Source: Adineta steineri (Eukaryota; Rotifera; Eurotatoria; Adinetida; Adinetidae). Taken from it: a stretch of 64,000 nucleotides of DNA. The notes below the pieces were generated by a model that ran no database searches, was not told where the DNA came from, and saw nothing but the letters and a program-made list of their open reading frames with translations. The DNA is taken from contig CAJNOI010000086.1 in NCBI GenBank assembly GCA_905250115.1, positions 1 to 64,000 on the forward strand, given 5' to 3'. The position numbers and the translations under genes were made by a program. Shown here one piece after another: positions 1 to 11,531 of this stretch. Numbering within the stretch: the stretch's first letter is position 1; each line of letters starts with the position of its first letter.

Positions 1-562
1 TTATCTGATATGGATAATTTTAATATATTTTTATACTTAGAATATAAAATACAAAATCATTACAATTTTCTTTTAAATATTTTATATAATTATAATGCAT
101 TCAAACGAAAGGAAAAATAGACGAACAGAAAGATGTCAATATGATAGTATAGAAATAGATCTATTTTTTTTTGTATTGATCGTAGATAATAATTCAATAG
201 CTAAATATTAAACTCCAAGTCTTATAAGAATATAATATAGCATAAAAATGATCATATTCAAAAACAATTTCCTATAAATATCATATAATCAGAAAAGAAA
301 TTTAATAAATACGATACATAATTCTTTTTCACGAATTATTTATGCACGTAATAAGAGCAAGGGGGGTCGAAAAAAAAAGATTCATTTTAAGTTAATGATT
401 GAATATATTAATTAAAGTTTGTTTCATGTAAACAATGCGCGCCTTGTGAAAATTGTTTACGGCAGTAAATCCCACGGCAGTAAATCCAGGACACCATTTT
501 GTTTGTATTTTCACTCGCGCTAAATTGAGCATCATGAATATTCATATTAACTTTATTTCTAG
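1..562. other. Left flank, no gene seen
   Basis: A+T-rich DNA. No exon was recognised. It is probably intron or flank of the receptor gene whose exon begins at 563. A short motif near 464-497, with two close copies of GGCAGTAAATCC, recurs near 35925-35965. Confidence 0.5.
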
Positions 563-2052
563 GTACTCCAATAAATGTTCAAGCAACATATCCATCATCG
601 TTTACTGTCGACAGTTCATTGTATTATCGTGATTGTAATATGCCAAAATGTTACTATGAAGCTTTGCAAATTAATGTATTCGAAACAGGTATATATGTTC
701 TGTGGAGTGAGAGCAACGTGAATACATATGGTTATATATATCAACATGATTTTAATCCATTCGAACCTTTGAAAAATCTGCTTGCTGAACATGATGGTAA
801 ATGTAACAATGGACAATTTAAACTGATCATTGATCTTCAAGTCAATGCGAAATATGTATTAGTCGTGACAACACATCGTCCAATGACAACAGGAAATTTT
901 TCTGTTTTCATCTCTGGACCATATAATGTCAGTCTCACTAATTTTAGTAAGTCAATTCTCTCGTTTCAGTATAGGAATTTTAAAATTTTCTATAATATCT
1001 AAGGTTCAAAAGAGAGCAGTTGTATCATTGGTCATCTTTGTAATTCTTATGTCAAAGGCATTGGCTTGACTCTGGACGACATTTTACAAGATGTGCTTCG
1101 GCCAAATGTGATGTTAAATAAACAATCATTCTCAATCAAAATAAGTGCAGCTTTGACAATCGTTATGTTTGTCGCAGGTTCTATCAACGCCATTCTTTCC
1201 TTTTACGTATTCAAACATAAAGATGCACAGCAAGTTGGATGTGGGATATATCTTCTTGCATCGTCCATTATTTCATTTCTTACAGTTACCATGTTCATGA
1301 TAAAATTCTGGTTTCTTGTCCTTACTCAGATCAATGTATCGACGAGTACTGCCGTTCTTCGTGGAGGTTGTGAATCGATCGAAACTATTTTGAAAGTATG
1401 TCTCTATTTGGATGGTTGGTTGAATGTTTGCGTTGCTATTGAACGTGCAATTCATGTTTTTAAAGGAGTCAACTTTGAGAAAGCAAAAAGTAAACGCATA
1501 GCCCGATGGATTGTTTTCATTTTACCATTTTGCATCACTAGTACTCTAATCCATGAATTTATTTATCGTAAACTATTTGAATATCAAACAGAACCAGATA
1601 AGATTAGCACAGGTGAGGTAGAACAATATGCATGGTGTGTTACTCGCTACCCTCCAATTGTCCAAAGCTATAATTCAGTCATTTTATTTTTTCATCTTGT
1701 CGCTCCTTTTGTTGCTAATTTGTTTTGTGCTGCATTCGTCATTTTTGGTGCTGCTCGACAACGATCAGCGGCTCGAACTGATCAGAGCTACAAAGAACAT
1801 GTTCGCCAACAATTAAATGCGCATAAACAACTAGTGATCAGTCCAGTGGTTTTACTAATATTAGCGTTTCCTCGTCTCGTTATTTCGCTACTACCTGGAT
1901 GTGTGAACAAGTCTCAGGATGTGTGGTTATATTTAACTGGTTATTTTATTTCATTTACTCCACCAATGCTGATCTTTCTGATATTTGTTTTCCCTTCGGA
2001 TTCATATATGAAAATATTTAAAGAATTAGTTATTAGATTACGACGACGATGA
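563..2052 (+). CDS. Chimeric receptor, PPC-like domain plus 7TM GPCR (5' truncated)
   Basis: Two exons are visible: 563-946 and 1004-2052, separated by a 57-bp GT..AG intron. Both junctions are phase 1, and reading frames join cleanly. Exon one encodes a roughly 125-residue beta-sandwich like the bacterial pre-peptidase C-terminal (PPC) fold, with the recurring YGYIY, FNPF and YVLVVTT patterns seen in two other genes here. Exon two encodes a linker (CIIGHLCN) and seven hydrophobic segments resembling a rhodopsin-class receptor. An AIERAIH stretch after the third helix sits where the DRY motif normally lies. The protein is probably a plasma-membrane sensor whose outer part continues with NHL repeats upstream of the window. 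The ligand is unknown. The 5' end, including any signal peptide, is missing because the window starts inside the gene. Confidence 0.8.
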
Positions 2053-2869
2053 ACTTATTAATAATGTGATCCGTCAATGCTTTTGTTTTGAAACCATATT
2101 ATTCGATCAGAAAGACCAATAGGCAAAAGGTCAATGTTATTTATTTGCTTGTGTTTTGTAATTAATCATTCGAGGAGACAACGTGTTGAAAGTAGTGTTG
2201 TAGAAAAAAAAACAAATCGTACAACAACTAACGTATTAAAGTTTGATGTTGCGAACTTATACCTCCATTTTGTTTCACTCTACAACAAAACAGTAATGGA
2301 ATTTACTTTTGAAACATATGATGAACTATCATGTAACGATCTATATGCATCTCAATCGAATAATAGCTTCTGACGAGAAACTTTTCTGGGGATTATTGCA
2401 TCGTTCGTGACTCTTTTTAATTTGATGATAGTCGCAAGCGTTGATAGTTTGACCTCAACAATGCTTATTGTAACATGCTTCATAGTTTCTCTTGAAATTT
2501 TCTTTTCTTTTCATGTTTGTTGTTCGCTTATACAATGCCGCACGCGTACTCATTTGACAATGCCAGTGATTTACAGAAATTGATTTCAAATGGGTGTGAG
2601 TGGGTGTGGATCTGGGTGAATGTAGACGTAGGTGTGAGTGTAAATGAGGAGAGAAGACACCCACCCTCAATGAAGGGTGTAAGTATCCGCCTATGAGCAA
2701 AGATGTGGAAAGTATAGTCATCTTTCATTTACACACACTCTTACAATCATTTTGAATCAGAGATGTTCGTCGTCATTGACAACTTGCTAATGCCAGATTA
2801 CAAGAAATATCAAATAACTGATCTGAGTTTCACGACTTTGATTATGTTTGAATAGAACTATTCCAACTA
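2053..2869. other. Intergenic, 3' flank of receptor gene
   Basis: No convincing gene. Short open frames around 2134-2373 lack domain signal and look like 3' flank. A TGTGGG-type hairpin lies at 2591-2670. Confidence 0.5.
2591..2670. repeat. TGTGGG-type hairpin mini-element
   Basis: The left arm is rich in GGGTGTG and the right arm in CACCCACCCTC, so the strand can fold back. It is one of about 15 such units in the window. Confidence 0.6.
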
Positions 2870-3656
2870 ATTGATAAGATCCACCCAATTTCAGAGTGTT
2901 GTTCTTGCATATATTGCATTTAGAGTTGAATTTATGCATCTTTTTCATGTCTCTTAGAAAATACATCATACCGCAATGAACAATTCTGCTTTTTATATGT
3001 CTGATGAGTTTGTATTCAGAAAAGATCGAAGTATTCAAAGAAGAAAACTTTTCTCATAGATATTCACTGCGCATAGAGAAACAAAGAACGTGATTTAAAG
3101 TGAATCCTGACAAAGCAGATTATTTAACAGAGTCAAATAAAAAAAAGACATCAGACTAATCATGTCTTATTTATTGACGTCTATCATTTATTGACGATGA
3201 AAGTTGATATCTTATTTTCACTTAAAACACGTCCGATAATTAACATTGATGTTTATCCTTTCTGTTTGTCACGTTCTTCTTCAATAAACTGAAAAATTTT
3301 TCTATAAAATCAAAAAAAAAGAAAAGAATTATGTAGAATTTAAATTTCATTCTGTGTTTTTGAATTTCAAAAAGAGTGGAATTAAATGAAAAATATCAAA
3401 TTAAATCACCAGTTTTGTTTATTATTTCAATCTAAAATTAATTATTTATCTTAGCTATGACGAAACCTTCTCTAGAACACTATTTTTTCTCTTTGTGTTA
3501 TTTTGGAACAAATAAACGAGAGAAAAAAAGAGAGATATATAACTAGCGAGAAACTTTACAATGAGTACTATTTTGTTTTCATCGAAGACAAAGTAGGAGA
3601 AGAAGAAGATTATTTCAATAGTTAACTAACTTATCAAAAAAAAGTCTTGTTGACTG
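2870..3656 (+). promoter_or_regulatory. Upstream block shared, inverted, with 41352-42135
   Basis: About 0.8 kb directly before the signal-peptide exon at 3657 aligns well by eye with the reverse complement of 41352-42135, which precedes the paralogous gene on the other strand. Shared stretches include ACTATTTTTTCTCTT and GAGAGATATATAACTA close to the start codon. Conservation up to the ATG suggests a duplicated promoter and 5' UTR. No transcription start is proven. Confidence 0.55.
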
Positions 3657-6600
3657 ATGCTGAATATTTATGTATTTATCATCATTCTTCTGTTCATTCT
3701 CGACGCTGAAACGTTAGGTAAATATTTTTATTTATTACATATTGAAGATTAGCTATTGCACAAACGATATTATGCGTTACAGTTTTAGTTGAACAAAAGA
3801 TAATTTGATGGAAATTTCTGTTATATATATTGAAAAGTGATAGTTCTCATCTTTTATAGACTTCAATATAACTCATTCAGAGGTTGTGTTTCTCTACAGC
3901 GATTCATTTTATTGTCAAACTGTGTTAAAATTATAAAATATTCGCATAGCTATCAGTGGTGAAACTTTTTAATTTTGTATCTAAAATTATTTTCAAAGTC
4001 TAAACTATCGAACAAAATACAAAATCGCCACAGTCTCAACGATGTGATTGGGTGAAGGTAGGATTTAGAGAGCGCACAAAAGTTGTGTGAAAATATAGAT
4101 AGTGAAGAAATTTAGTAGGCTTTGGTAATCGATGATAATGGTGGCATTAGATGAATCCAAATCGTTAACAAAGATGGTGGTATATATGACTAGCGAATGA
4201 ATGTCTCGTTGATTGAGAAGACGCCAGCCGGGATTTGAATGCATGCAGTGGCTATGTGAGACTTTTTTTTGGTTTCAAGAATGAGTGTAGTTTAAGTTTA
4301 AAGTATAAGTTAGAATACTAATTGATAGTATTGTTTATATCTGAGTTTGTATCGATTTATGGTCTCAAAACGGCTGAAAACTTGAACAGTACTAGAATCT
4401 TCTGTCGATATCGAATTTATTTGTAGATCTTAAGATGAGAAAGAAACGAAATCTATTTCATCATATCGCATTATAACATGTGGAAGAAAGGATTAATTGC
4501 CTATTTTGGTTTAAGATTACTATCTCCATTATATAAAAAATAATACAATTGATGAAATAATTCTATTGTGTTGGGTGTAATCAAAGAGTTTTATGTATAA
4601 AAATAGAAGTGAGACAGCAAGTCAGTTGATCGTCCACCTCTATGTATATTATTTACTCTGATAGAAAATGACAAGGATTTAAAACTTTTGAACTGTACAA
4701 AAGAAAACAATCTTTTTTTAGAATATATGAATAATTATCTCATAGAAATGAATACATCTGCTAGAAAGAAGAAAAGAGCACAAATCATATGATAATGTGG
4801 AACTGCTTTGCAAGTGCAAATTCATGACTGACACTACAATTTTTATCACTAAACTATCAGAAAAGAATATTGTCAAGTACATAGAAATTTTTATCATCTT
4901 TAAAAAGAATCAATGATTATTGAGATTTTTTTCTCAAAATATTCAAGTTGAAATAATGAGAGGAACAAAAAGAATGTTTTCATTTTAATTTTATCTCAAA
5001 ATATTTTTCCTAAAATAATTTCTTTGAAAGATTATTTAATTAAAGATTAGCAAGAAAATTTTCTCCTCTCTTTCACATATTAAATTCAATTGAAATGATT
5101 TTATCAATCAATTTGAATAAAGTCCTTTTCATTCTACACAATTCATTTTTCTTCTTTCGAATTCATTTTCGTTGAACAAATAAACTAAAAATCCTACAAT
5201 TATGTTTTTGTCTTCGATAAATTCATTCTCCTCTCAGTTGATATTCACATGCCACCCAAGAAAATACAACAACAATCACAGTAGTTCTTTTAAAATTGAT
5301 CTCAATGAGTTTTTCTCTTTCCTATTTTCAGCTCTTTCATTCAATCAACTAAAGTTTTGTCCAACACCCATTTGGAATCCGACTGGAATTACGATTGCTA
5401 ATCGATCGATTGTCGGTCAATTTCCTATCACCATTTTTGTGAACACAAACAATACAGTTTATGTCGCTAATCTAGAGGAGGGCACTATTGTCATATGGGA
5501 TGAACATAGTGTCAATTCAACAAAAATCATTTCCGGTAATTTTAATCAACCCGGTTCTTTCTTCGTGACATCAAATGGTGATATTTATGTTGATGATGGC
5601 TGGGGAAATCGTCGAGTACAGAGATGGAGTGCAGAAACAAATACTTTTGCTAAAGTGATGAATGTCAACTCATCATGTGATGGTTTGTTTGTCGATATCA
5701 ATGATACTCTTTATTGTTCAATGTCTGATCATCATCAAGTATTGAAAAGATCATTAAATGATGCTGTTATAACTTCAAATCGTGTTGCTGCTGGAACAGG
5801 TATTGAAGGATCAGGCTCGAATCAACTTAATAGTCCTCATGGAATCTTTGCCGATGTGAATATGGATTTATATGTGACAGATTGTCGAAATAATCGAGTT
5901 CAGTTGTTCCAGTCGGGAAAACCAAATGGCATCACAGTGGCTGGAAATACATCAATAAATCCAACAATTACACTTTTTTGTCCTACTGGAATTGTCTTAG
6001 ATGCTGAGAAGTACTTATTCATTGTGGATCGACGCAATCATCGTATTGTTGGTTCAGGCTTGAATGGTTTTCGATGTTTAGTTGGATGTTATGGAATAGG
6101 TTCACAATCCAATCAATTGGATAATCCATTTAGTTTTAGTTTCGATCATTCTGGAAACATGATTGTTACTGATCAAGAGAATGATCGAATTCAAAAATTT
6201 CAATATTTCGAAGAATCATGTGGTAAGTTTAGAATGATTGAATAAAATCTCTAATATCATTTAAATCAATAGTTACTCAGAGAAAATTAAAAAGAAAACC
6301 TATCTTAGAAGCTGAAAATGAAACTCCTGATGGATTTAAAACTGAATTATTGATCGATAATATTATCGTCATGTTAGTTGCATGATACAGATGGAAGTTA
6401 GAATGTCTATGTATTTAGAAGGAAAGTCAGAGATGGATTCAGCCCCTTTTGTTGAGCTTTGTTTATAAATTTTCTTTAATTCACCATTATCTGCGCTCAC
6501 TTACTGCTACTGACTGTAGAAAATAATGAACACAATAATTTTATGAAACGTAGGTCAGTGTCTTCACAGAAAAATGTCAACAACGAGAAGAAGAAAAAAG

Positions 6601-8087
6601 TTCTATTCTTACTTGCCATGGTCGTAGATTGACTAGAACTTTATGAAATAGTTTCATCAGATAGTTTATTGTTATGCTTAGTGATATCGACGAAAAAAAC
6701 TAATATTCTGTATTATATTTATAAAAGAAGTAAAGTTTGAAAATAATGATGATAAGGAAGAAATCATAAATTTGTAAATCTATCACTTACCAGACTCTTT
6801 CTCCTCAGAATAATACTCGTTTTTGTATATGAGATTTTATAACATTTCTTTATTGTAATTATTACGGTGTCTCTTGGACAGAGCATGCGGATTTTAAGCA
6901 CGCTAAATAAATATTTTGTTTCATGTTTTTCTTTATTTGTCTATTAAAAGCATTGCTTTAAAGCAGACAATTCAATTCTCATTAGTAAACAGAATGGAAA
7001 TTAAACAAAGAATATGCCCAATCATTTCTTTTGTTCATTCTAAATACGAATACTCATTGATTTTTTTCATTCAACAGATAATTCATCACTAATAAAATCA
7101 ATGTATTTATTATCGTTGACATCAAATAGTTCAACTTATTTTCAAAATTGTTCAGAGTTAGATTCATATTATGAAGCGATACAAATGAACATTAATATAA
7201 CTGGCTATTATGTTTTTCTAATCAACAGCGAGATGAAAACCATGGATGCTTATATCTACACAAATAACTTCAATCCATTCGATCTGACAAAAAATATGCT
7301 TAGACATAATGGAGATTTCGATAATCGAGGTCAATTTCAACTTACAGCTGCTCTCCAGGCTAATATGAAATATGTTTTCGTTATGACAACATCTGCTTTA
7401 AATGTGACAGGAAATGTTTCAATTCAGGTATCTGGCCGAAGCTATATCGATTTCGATCGTATTTGTGAGTATCTATAGTATTTTAATAGATAATCAACTG
7501 CACATATCCACCAACAGTAGATAATATAGATTAACTCAATCTATACAATGATATACAGATATTTCTATTCGGTAGAGACTAAGTTTCACATCAGTTCCAG
7601 TCGCTTTCTGTAAATGTATCTGAGAGAGAAAATTATATTTCAAATTGTTTACACTTATTTTCAGATTATACAAAATTGAATTGATTTTCTTTTTTATTAG
7701 TGAATACTTCATCAGTTGTTCAAACAATTTATGCATCAGAATTGACAACGAATAGTTCAATGTATTTCGATAGCTTTTCAAGTTCAAGTTCCTACTATGA
7801 AGTAACACAAGTGAATGTTCGTAGAAGTGGTCTTTACACTTTTCTCAGTAAAAGCTATATGAATACATACGGTTATATTTACAAAGATTATTTCAATCTA
7901 TTGAATCCAAAGGAAAATCTAATAGTAGACAATGATGACAGCTGTGATCTACGTCAGTTTAGATTCACCGTTGCTCTTGAAACCAGTATTACATATACAT
8001 TGATTGTGTCAGCATATGGTAATGCTACGATAGGTACATTCTTGATCTTTGTATCCGGTCCAAACAATGTTGATCTCAGGAAGATTA
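3657..8087 (+). CDS. Secreted or membrane NHL-repeat protein with two PPC-like domains
   Basis: Four exons are supported: 3657-3717 (start MLNIYVFIIILLFILDAETL, a hydrophobic signal peptide), 5332-6222 (about 297 residues of NHL repeats, with motifs such as GIFADVNMDLYVTDCRNNRV), 7078-7464 and 7701-8087 (one PPC-like beta-sandwich each). Every junction is phase 1, so each internal exon is a symmetric 1-1 module. NHL repeats form a beta-propeller used for binding. The role here is probably extracellular recognition. The gene at 563-2052 has the same PPC module followed by a 7TM exon, but no 7TM exon was found after the donor at 8088. The 3' end is therefore open: either a short terminal exon follows (one candidate after TTTTTAG near 8149) or the receptor part was lost. 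The first intron is 1.6 kb, so extra exons there cannot be excluded. Confidence 0.75.
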
Positions 8088-9591
8088 GTAAGTGTTTGCA
8101 CTACAATTATTAAATGAATATCTAGCAACGTTAGCATCAGTTTTTAGTTGAGTTTGGCATATTCACAAATAAAAACTTGTTTTGTAAGATGACATTCGTA
8201 TGAAAGAAAAAAGCTTTAGACAAACACCTACATTAGATCTATCATATAATAGAATATTGTGAATAGAATCAGATCAATCTCCTTTAATACAGACCCGTTT
8301 CAATCGATCGTTAATGTAATGTAAATAATATGCAAATCGGCATGAATCCCTGCTCGTAATCATGAGATGAAAAAAAATTTGATTTTTGTTAAATTCACTT
8401 TGTATAAATCTAAAAGATATCTTTACGTACTTTAATTTTTGAATAAATTACAATAGCAGCAAAACTAGACTATAAATAAACAATTTTTCCTATCTCAAAC
8501 ATTGAGACATTATCCATTTACGAAATAAAGAGGTTATTTCAAACTCATGAGTGATATATATTATCGAGGGTTTGAGTACAAAAACATATTCATAGATTCT
8601 ATTTTCACTCTTTTTTTACGACTGAATGATTTCATTGAGAGTGATATTATATTGAAGAGTGGTCTCTTGAGAAAGCTACACTCACCTTCGACATGCTTTT
8701 CGATATTCAGGATATATGAGAGATGACTTATGATGCTCAATTTTCTTTCTTACATCCAGACGATTTGTGTTTCTCTGAGTCAATTCAGATTTATCACGAA
8801 TCTCGACTGTTATTTTGGTTTTCATCACGTATGAGGATGGATATAGGTTCTCCTATGGATCTGGTTACGATATGACTACAGCACTCATACCCATGTCTTC
8901 AAAATCGCCAAGATTTGAGCAATGAATCGCGATTTTTCAAAATATTGACGATTATATCGCCAGTAAGAAATACTTATTTTGCGGGAATCGTTACGAATCA
9001 AGACTTTCCGATAAAAAAATCGGCAAAAAGTACTTAATTTTGGCGATTTTATCGCGATAGATCTCACAATTAATCGGGTGCTAAATCGCAATTAAATCGT
9101 CGATGTTCCCCCGATTTTGATGACATGGGTATGGATATTGTATTCACCTAGCGCACACACCCACGCTCTGAAAAACGCCTCCCTTTTCACTCTATTTTAT
9201 ATTTCTAGCTTTGACGACGACAACAACAACAACGACGACGACGACAGAAACAACAATAACAACGACGACAGCGACCACAACAACAATAAAATCAAGTGCC
9301 GTAACAACATGGTTCTCGTTTAAATTTTGGCAATTTGCATTATTTGCACCAACTGCTCTTATCTATTCAATCTATATTCACAACTAATATATGACGATAA
9401 AGAAATCTTTTCTTTTGAAAAACATTTGATAGTTATATTAAGCATTAACTCTTTCTTTTTTTCGTTTGTGTTTTATCAAGCTTTCGTTTGTCTTATCTTT
9501 ACTGTATATACTAACAAAAACTTTCGATTCAAGTGCGATTTGCTGAATTATAATAAAATTATTTTCATTCAATCGTTCTTTTTTAAACATA
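8088..9591. other. Intergenic or terminal intron
   Basis: No 7TM exon or other domain was recognised. It contains many imperfect short copies of AATCGCGAT-like sequence near 8910-9110 and a CGA/CAA trinucleotide tract. Confidence 0.45.
9211..9289. repeat. Imperfect GAC/AAC trinucleotide microsatellite
   Basis: Alternating GACGAC and AACAAC triplets run for about 80 bp. The open frames over it are low complexity and not considered coding. Confidence 0.8.
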
Positions 9592-10188
9592 TTAACCCTA
9601 GTAGTACCGGCCTGTTTTAAGCACTATATTGACAACATTTGTTTTTTTAAACCATATTTTTCCTTTTTTCGATCAGTTTCTCAATGTAATATGCTATTTC
9701 TGTATTCGACATCATAGAAAAATGAATATGATTTGCTTTATTTAGAACAAGTCATACAAGTAGTTTCATTACTCAAAAAATATAAAATAAAAAAGACAAG
9801 TAATATCACCGATGCATTTGATCTACAATGATATAGATCATCCACTGTCGTCACTGGATAGCTTTAAACCACTCAAAAAATGTTTTTAATTGTTTGAACA
9901 TTTATATTCAAGTTGGATTCTTATATGAGTTATTGGATTATATATCACAAGTTCTAATTTTTCTTCTTTTTTTTCCTATACTTATAATATTCTGAAGAGA
10001 TAGGCCTACGTTAACAGGTTATAAGGATATAGAAAACAAATATATGTTTTTTCAGATTTAGCAGCATGTATCTATTAAAGACAGATGCTGGCTGCTTCTA
10101 AAAATTGGAAAAAAAAATTATTTCTAGTATATTTTCAACTTTTTGAGATGGGGTCAAAAATGACCCCCGCTGGTACTACTAGGGTTAA
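9592..10188. mobile_element. piggyBac-like MITE with TTAA duplication
   Basis: TTAA occurs at 9592-9595 and 10185-10188. Immediately inside are inverted termini: CCCTAGTAGTACCGGCC on the left, and CCCTAGTAGTACCAGC read from the right on the other strand. The 589-bp interior has no transposase-like frame, so the copy is non-autonomous. The right end also holds a small palindrome, GGGGTCAAAAATGACCCC. TTAA target sites and CCC-starting termini are typical of piggyBac-type elements. Confidence 0.8.
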
Positions 10189-10250
10189 ACAATGTGTATA
10201 AACATCTCGCATAATCATATATATAGTGGATCGAAAAATAATCGGTACAG

Positions 10251-10313
10251 ATCTTGAGGGCGTGGGTGAGAATGAAGAAAAGACGAATCCCTACCCACAC
10301 CCACCCTTAAGAT
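10251..10313. repeat. TGTGGG-type hairpin mini-element
   Basis: It starts ATCTTGAGGGCGTGGGTG and ends CCCACCCTTAAGAT. The ends are near-perfect inverted repeats around a short loop. Confidence 0.65.
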
Positions 10314-10406
10314 GGTTTAAAACAAATTTCAACAAAATCAGCTTTAACAAGATTTACAAATATTGAATCTAAAATATCGTTGGCAAACATTGGAGAACAA
10401 TCTTTT

Positions 10407-10868
10407 TCATACATTGATTGAAAAGCATTTCGTGATAACAGAGATACGTACAATTGTATTCAATATTGTACTTGTCTGAAAATCCATTAGATTCGTCAAT
10501 CGAACAATATTTTTAGTTACATTATTAAAGATTGTCTCTATTTCAGAGAGATCTGAATTATTTAAACTACTCGATAAATTTAAAAGTTTATCGATTTCTT
10601 GTAGGAGACTAAGATAAATAGGTTTTTTTATTTCACATCTCGTCAAATCATGTTCTTCCATATAAAGTAAAAATTCAAATATGTAAAGCATAACAAAAAG
10701 AAAAGAACCACAAATACTATCATATATATAATCATTTTTAAGACAAATGATTCTTATTGGATAAAATAAAAATAATATTATTGATAGAACATGTAAACAT
10801 GCTTTTCTTTTTTTAATAATGTCGTTGTTCGAACGACGTCGAAGAATAGAAGAAAAAAAGAATTTCAC
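10407..10868 (-). CDS. Small hypothetical membrane protein (fragment)
   Basis: A minus-strand frame of about 150 residues, not recognised. An arginine/lysine-rich N-terminus (ILRRRSNNDIIKKRKAC) is followed by two hydrophobic segments of about 20 residues, then a polar, helix-forming tail with several Asn-Ser motifs. The frame stays open upstream to about 10904 without an ATG, so the first residues must come from a spliced exon or the gene is a remnant. Its upstream end abuts the direct repeat at 10891-11098, which carries a related minus-strand reading frame. Function unknown. Confidence 0.35.
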   Translation of the reverse strand: MKFFFSSILRRRSNNDIIKKRKACLHVLSIILFLFYPIRIICLKNDYIYDSICGSFLFVMLYIFEFLLYMEEHDLTRCEIKKPIYLSLLQEIDKLLNLSSSLNNSDLSEIETIFNNVTKNIVRLTNLMDFQTSTILNTIVRISVITKCFSINV

Positions 10869-10890
10869 TCGTTCTGCTGTCGTCTCCTTG

Positions 10891-11098
10891 TATTTTAGAC
10901 ATGCTTATTCTATTAGAACAACTAAAATACTCCATATATTTATTAGATTTCAAGGTTTTTTTAATTGTATTCATTTTTTATGTTTTTCTAGAAAATCTAT
11001 TAAACTTATTAGAGATAGATATGTTATAGTTATATTTTTTAGAATAAATCTGATCAACATGAAAACATGAATTCATTAACTCGATTTCATTCAATGTT
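10891..11098. repeat. Direct repeat, copy 1, flanking the ART-TPR gene
   Basis: About 208 bp, highly similar in the same orientation to 13897-14103. On the minus strand both copies read as a short peptide containing FILKNI, FLEK and MEY-SCSNRI. This copy has a TGA inside that frame. It may be a decayed exon duplicated on both sides of the gene. Confidence 0.7.
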
Positions 11099-11531
11099 GT
11101 ATATGCTTTTATACTTATTTTACTTTTTTTATCAATGTCAACAATTAATTGGTGCCTTGGACATAATGTTGCTATAAATCGGTTGAAATTTTAAAACTGT
11201 ATTGATCGAAGGTAAGAGTCTTGAAATAAAGTAACAGGTTAAATATTGTCATGTCCATCGCACATAATACACTCTCTTTCCTCTCACACGCATACATCCC
11301 TCTTCATCCGCCTCATTCTTTCTTCGTTTCATCTTTTATGATATAGCATTACGCGTGATGGTATGCTTCGCTTCTTGTAGTTTTTCGATTCATATTCATT
11401 CGTTTTCTTTTTTCTTTCTTGGAATATATGCGATAAAATATAAATCACAAACATGCTGTTACAAAAGTGAATTTATTTTAGAAGAAGTTAACTTTTTTCG
11501 TAATTTAAATATTGGAAAAGAAAACTAAAAT

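Noticed and set aside
4215-4260. tRNA-like T-loop (GGGATTTGAAT) near 4233
   Set aside because: No matching acceptor, D or anticodon stems could be drawn on either strand.
9327-9620. Plus-strand 97-codon frame, hydrophobic
   Set aside because: It runs into the piggyBac-like MITE end and is A/T composition driven.
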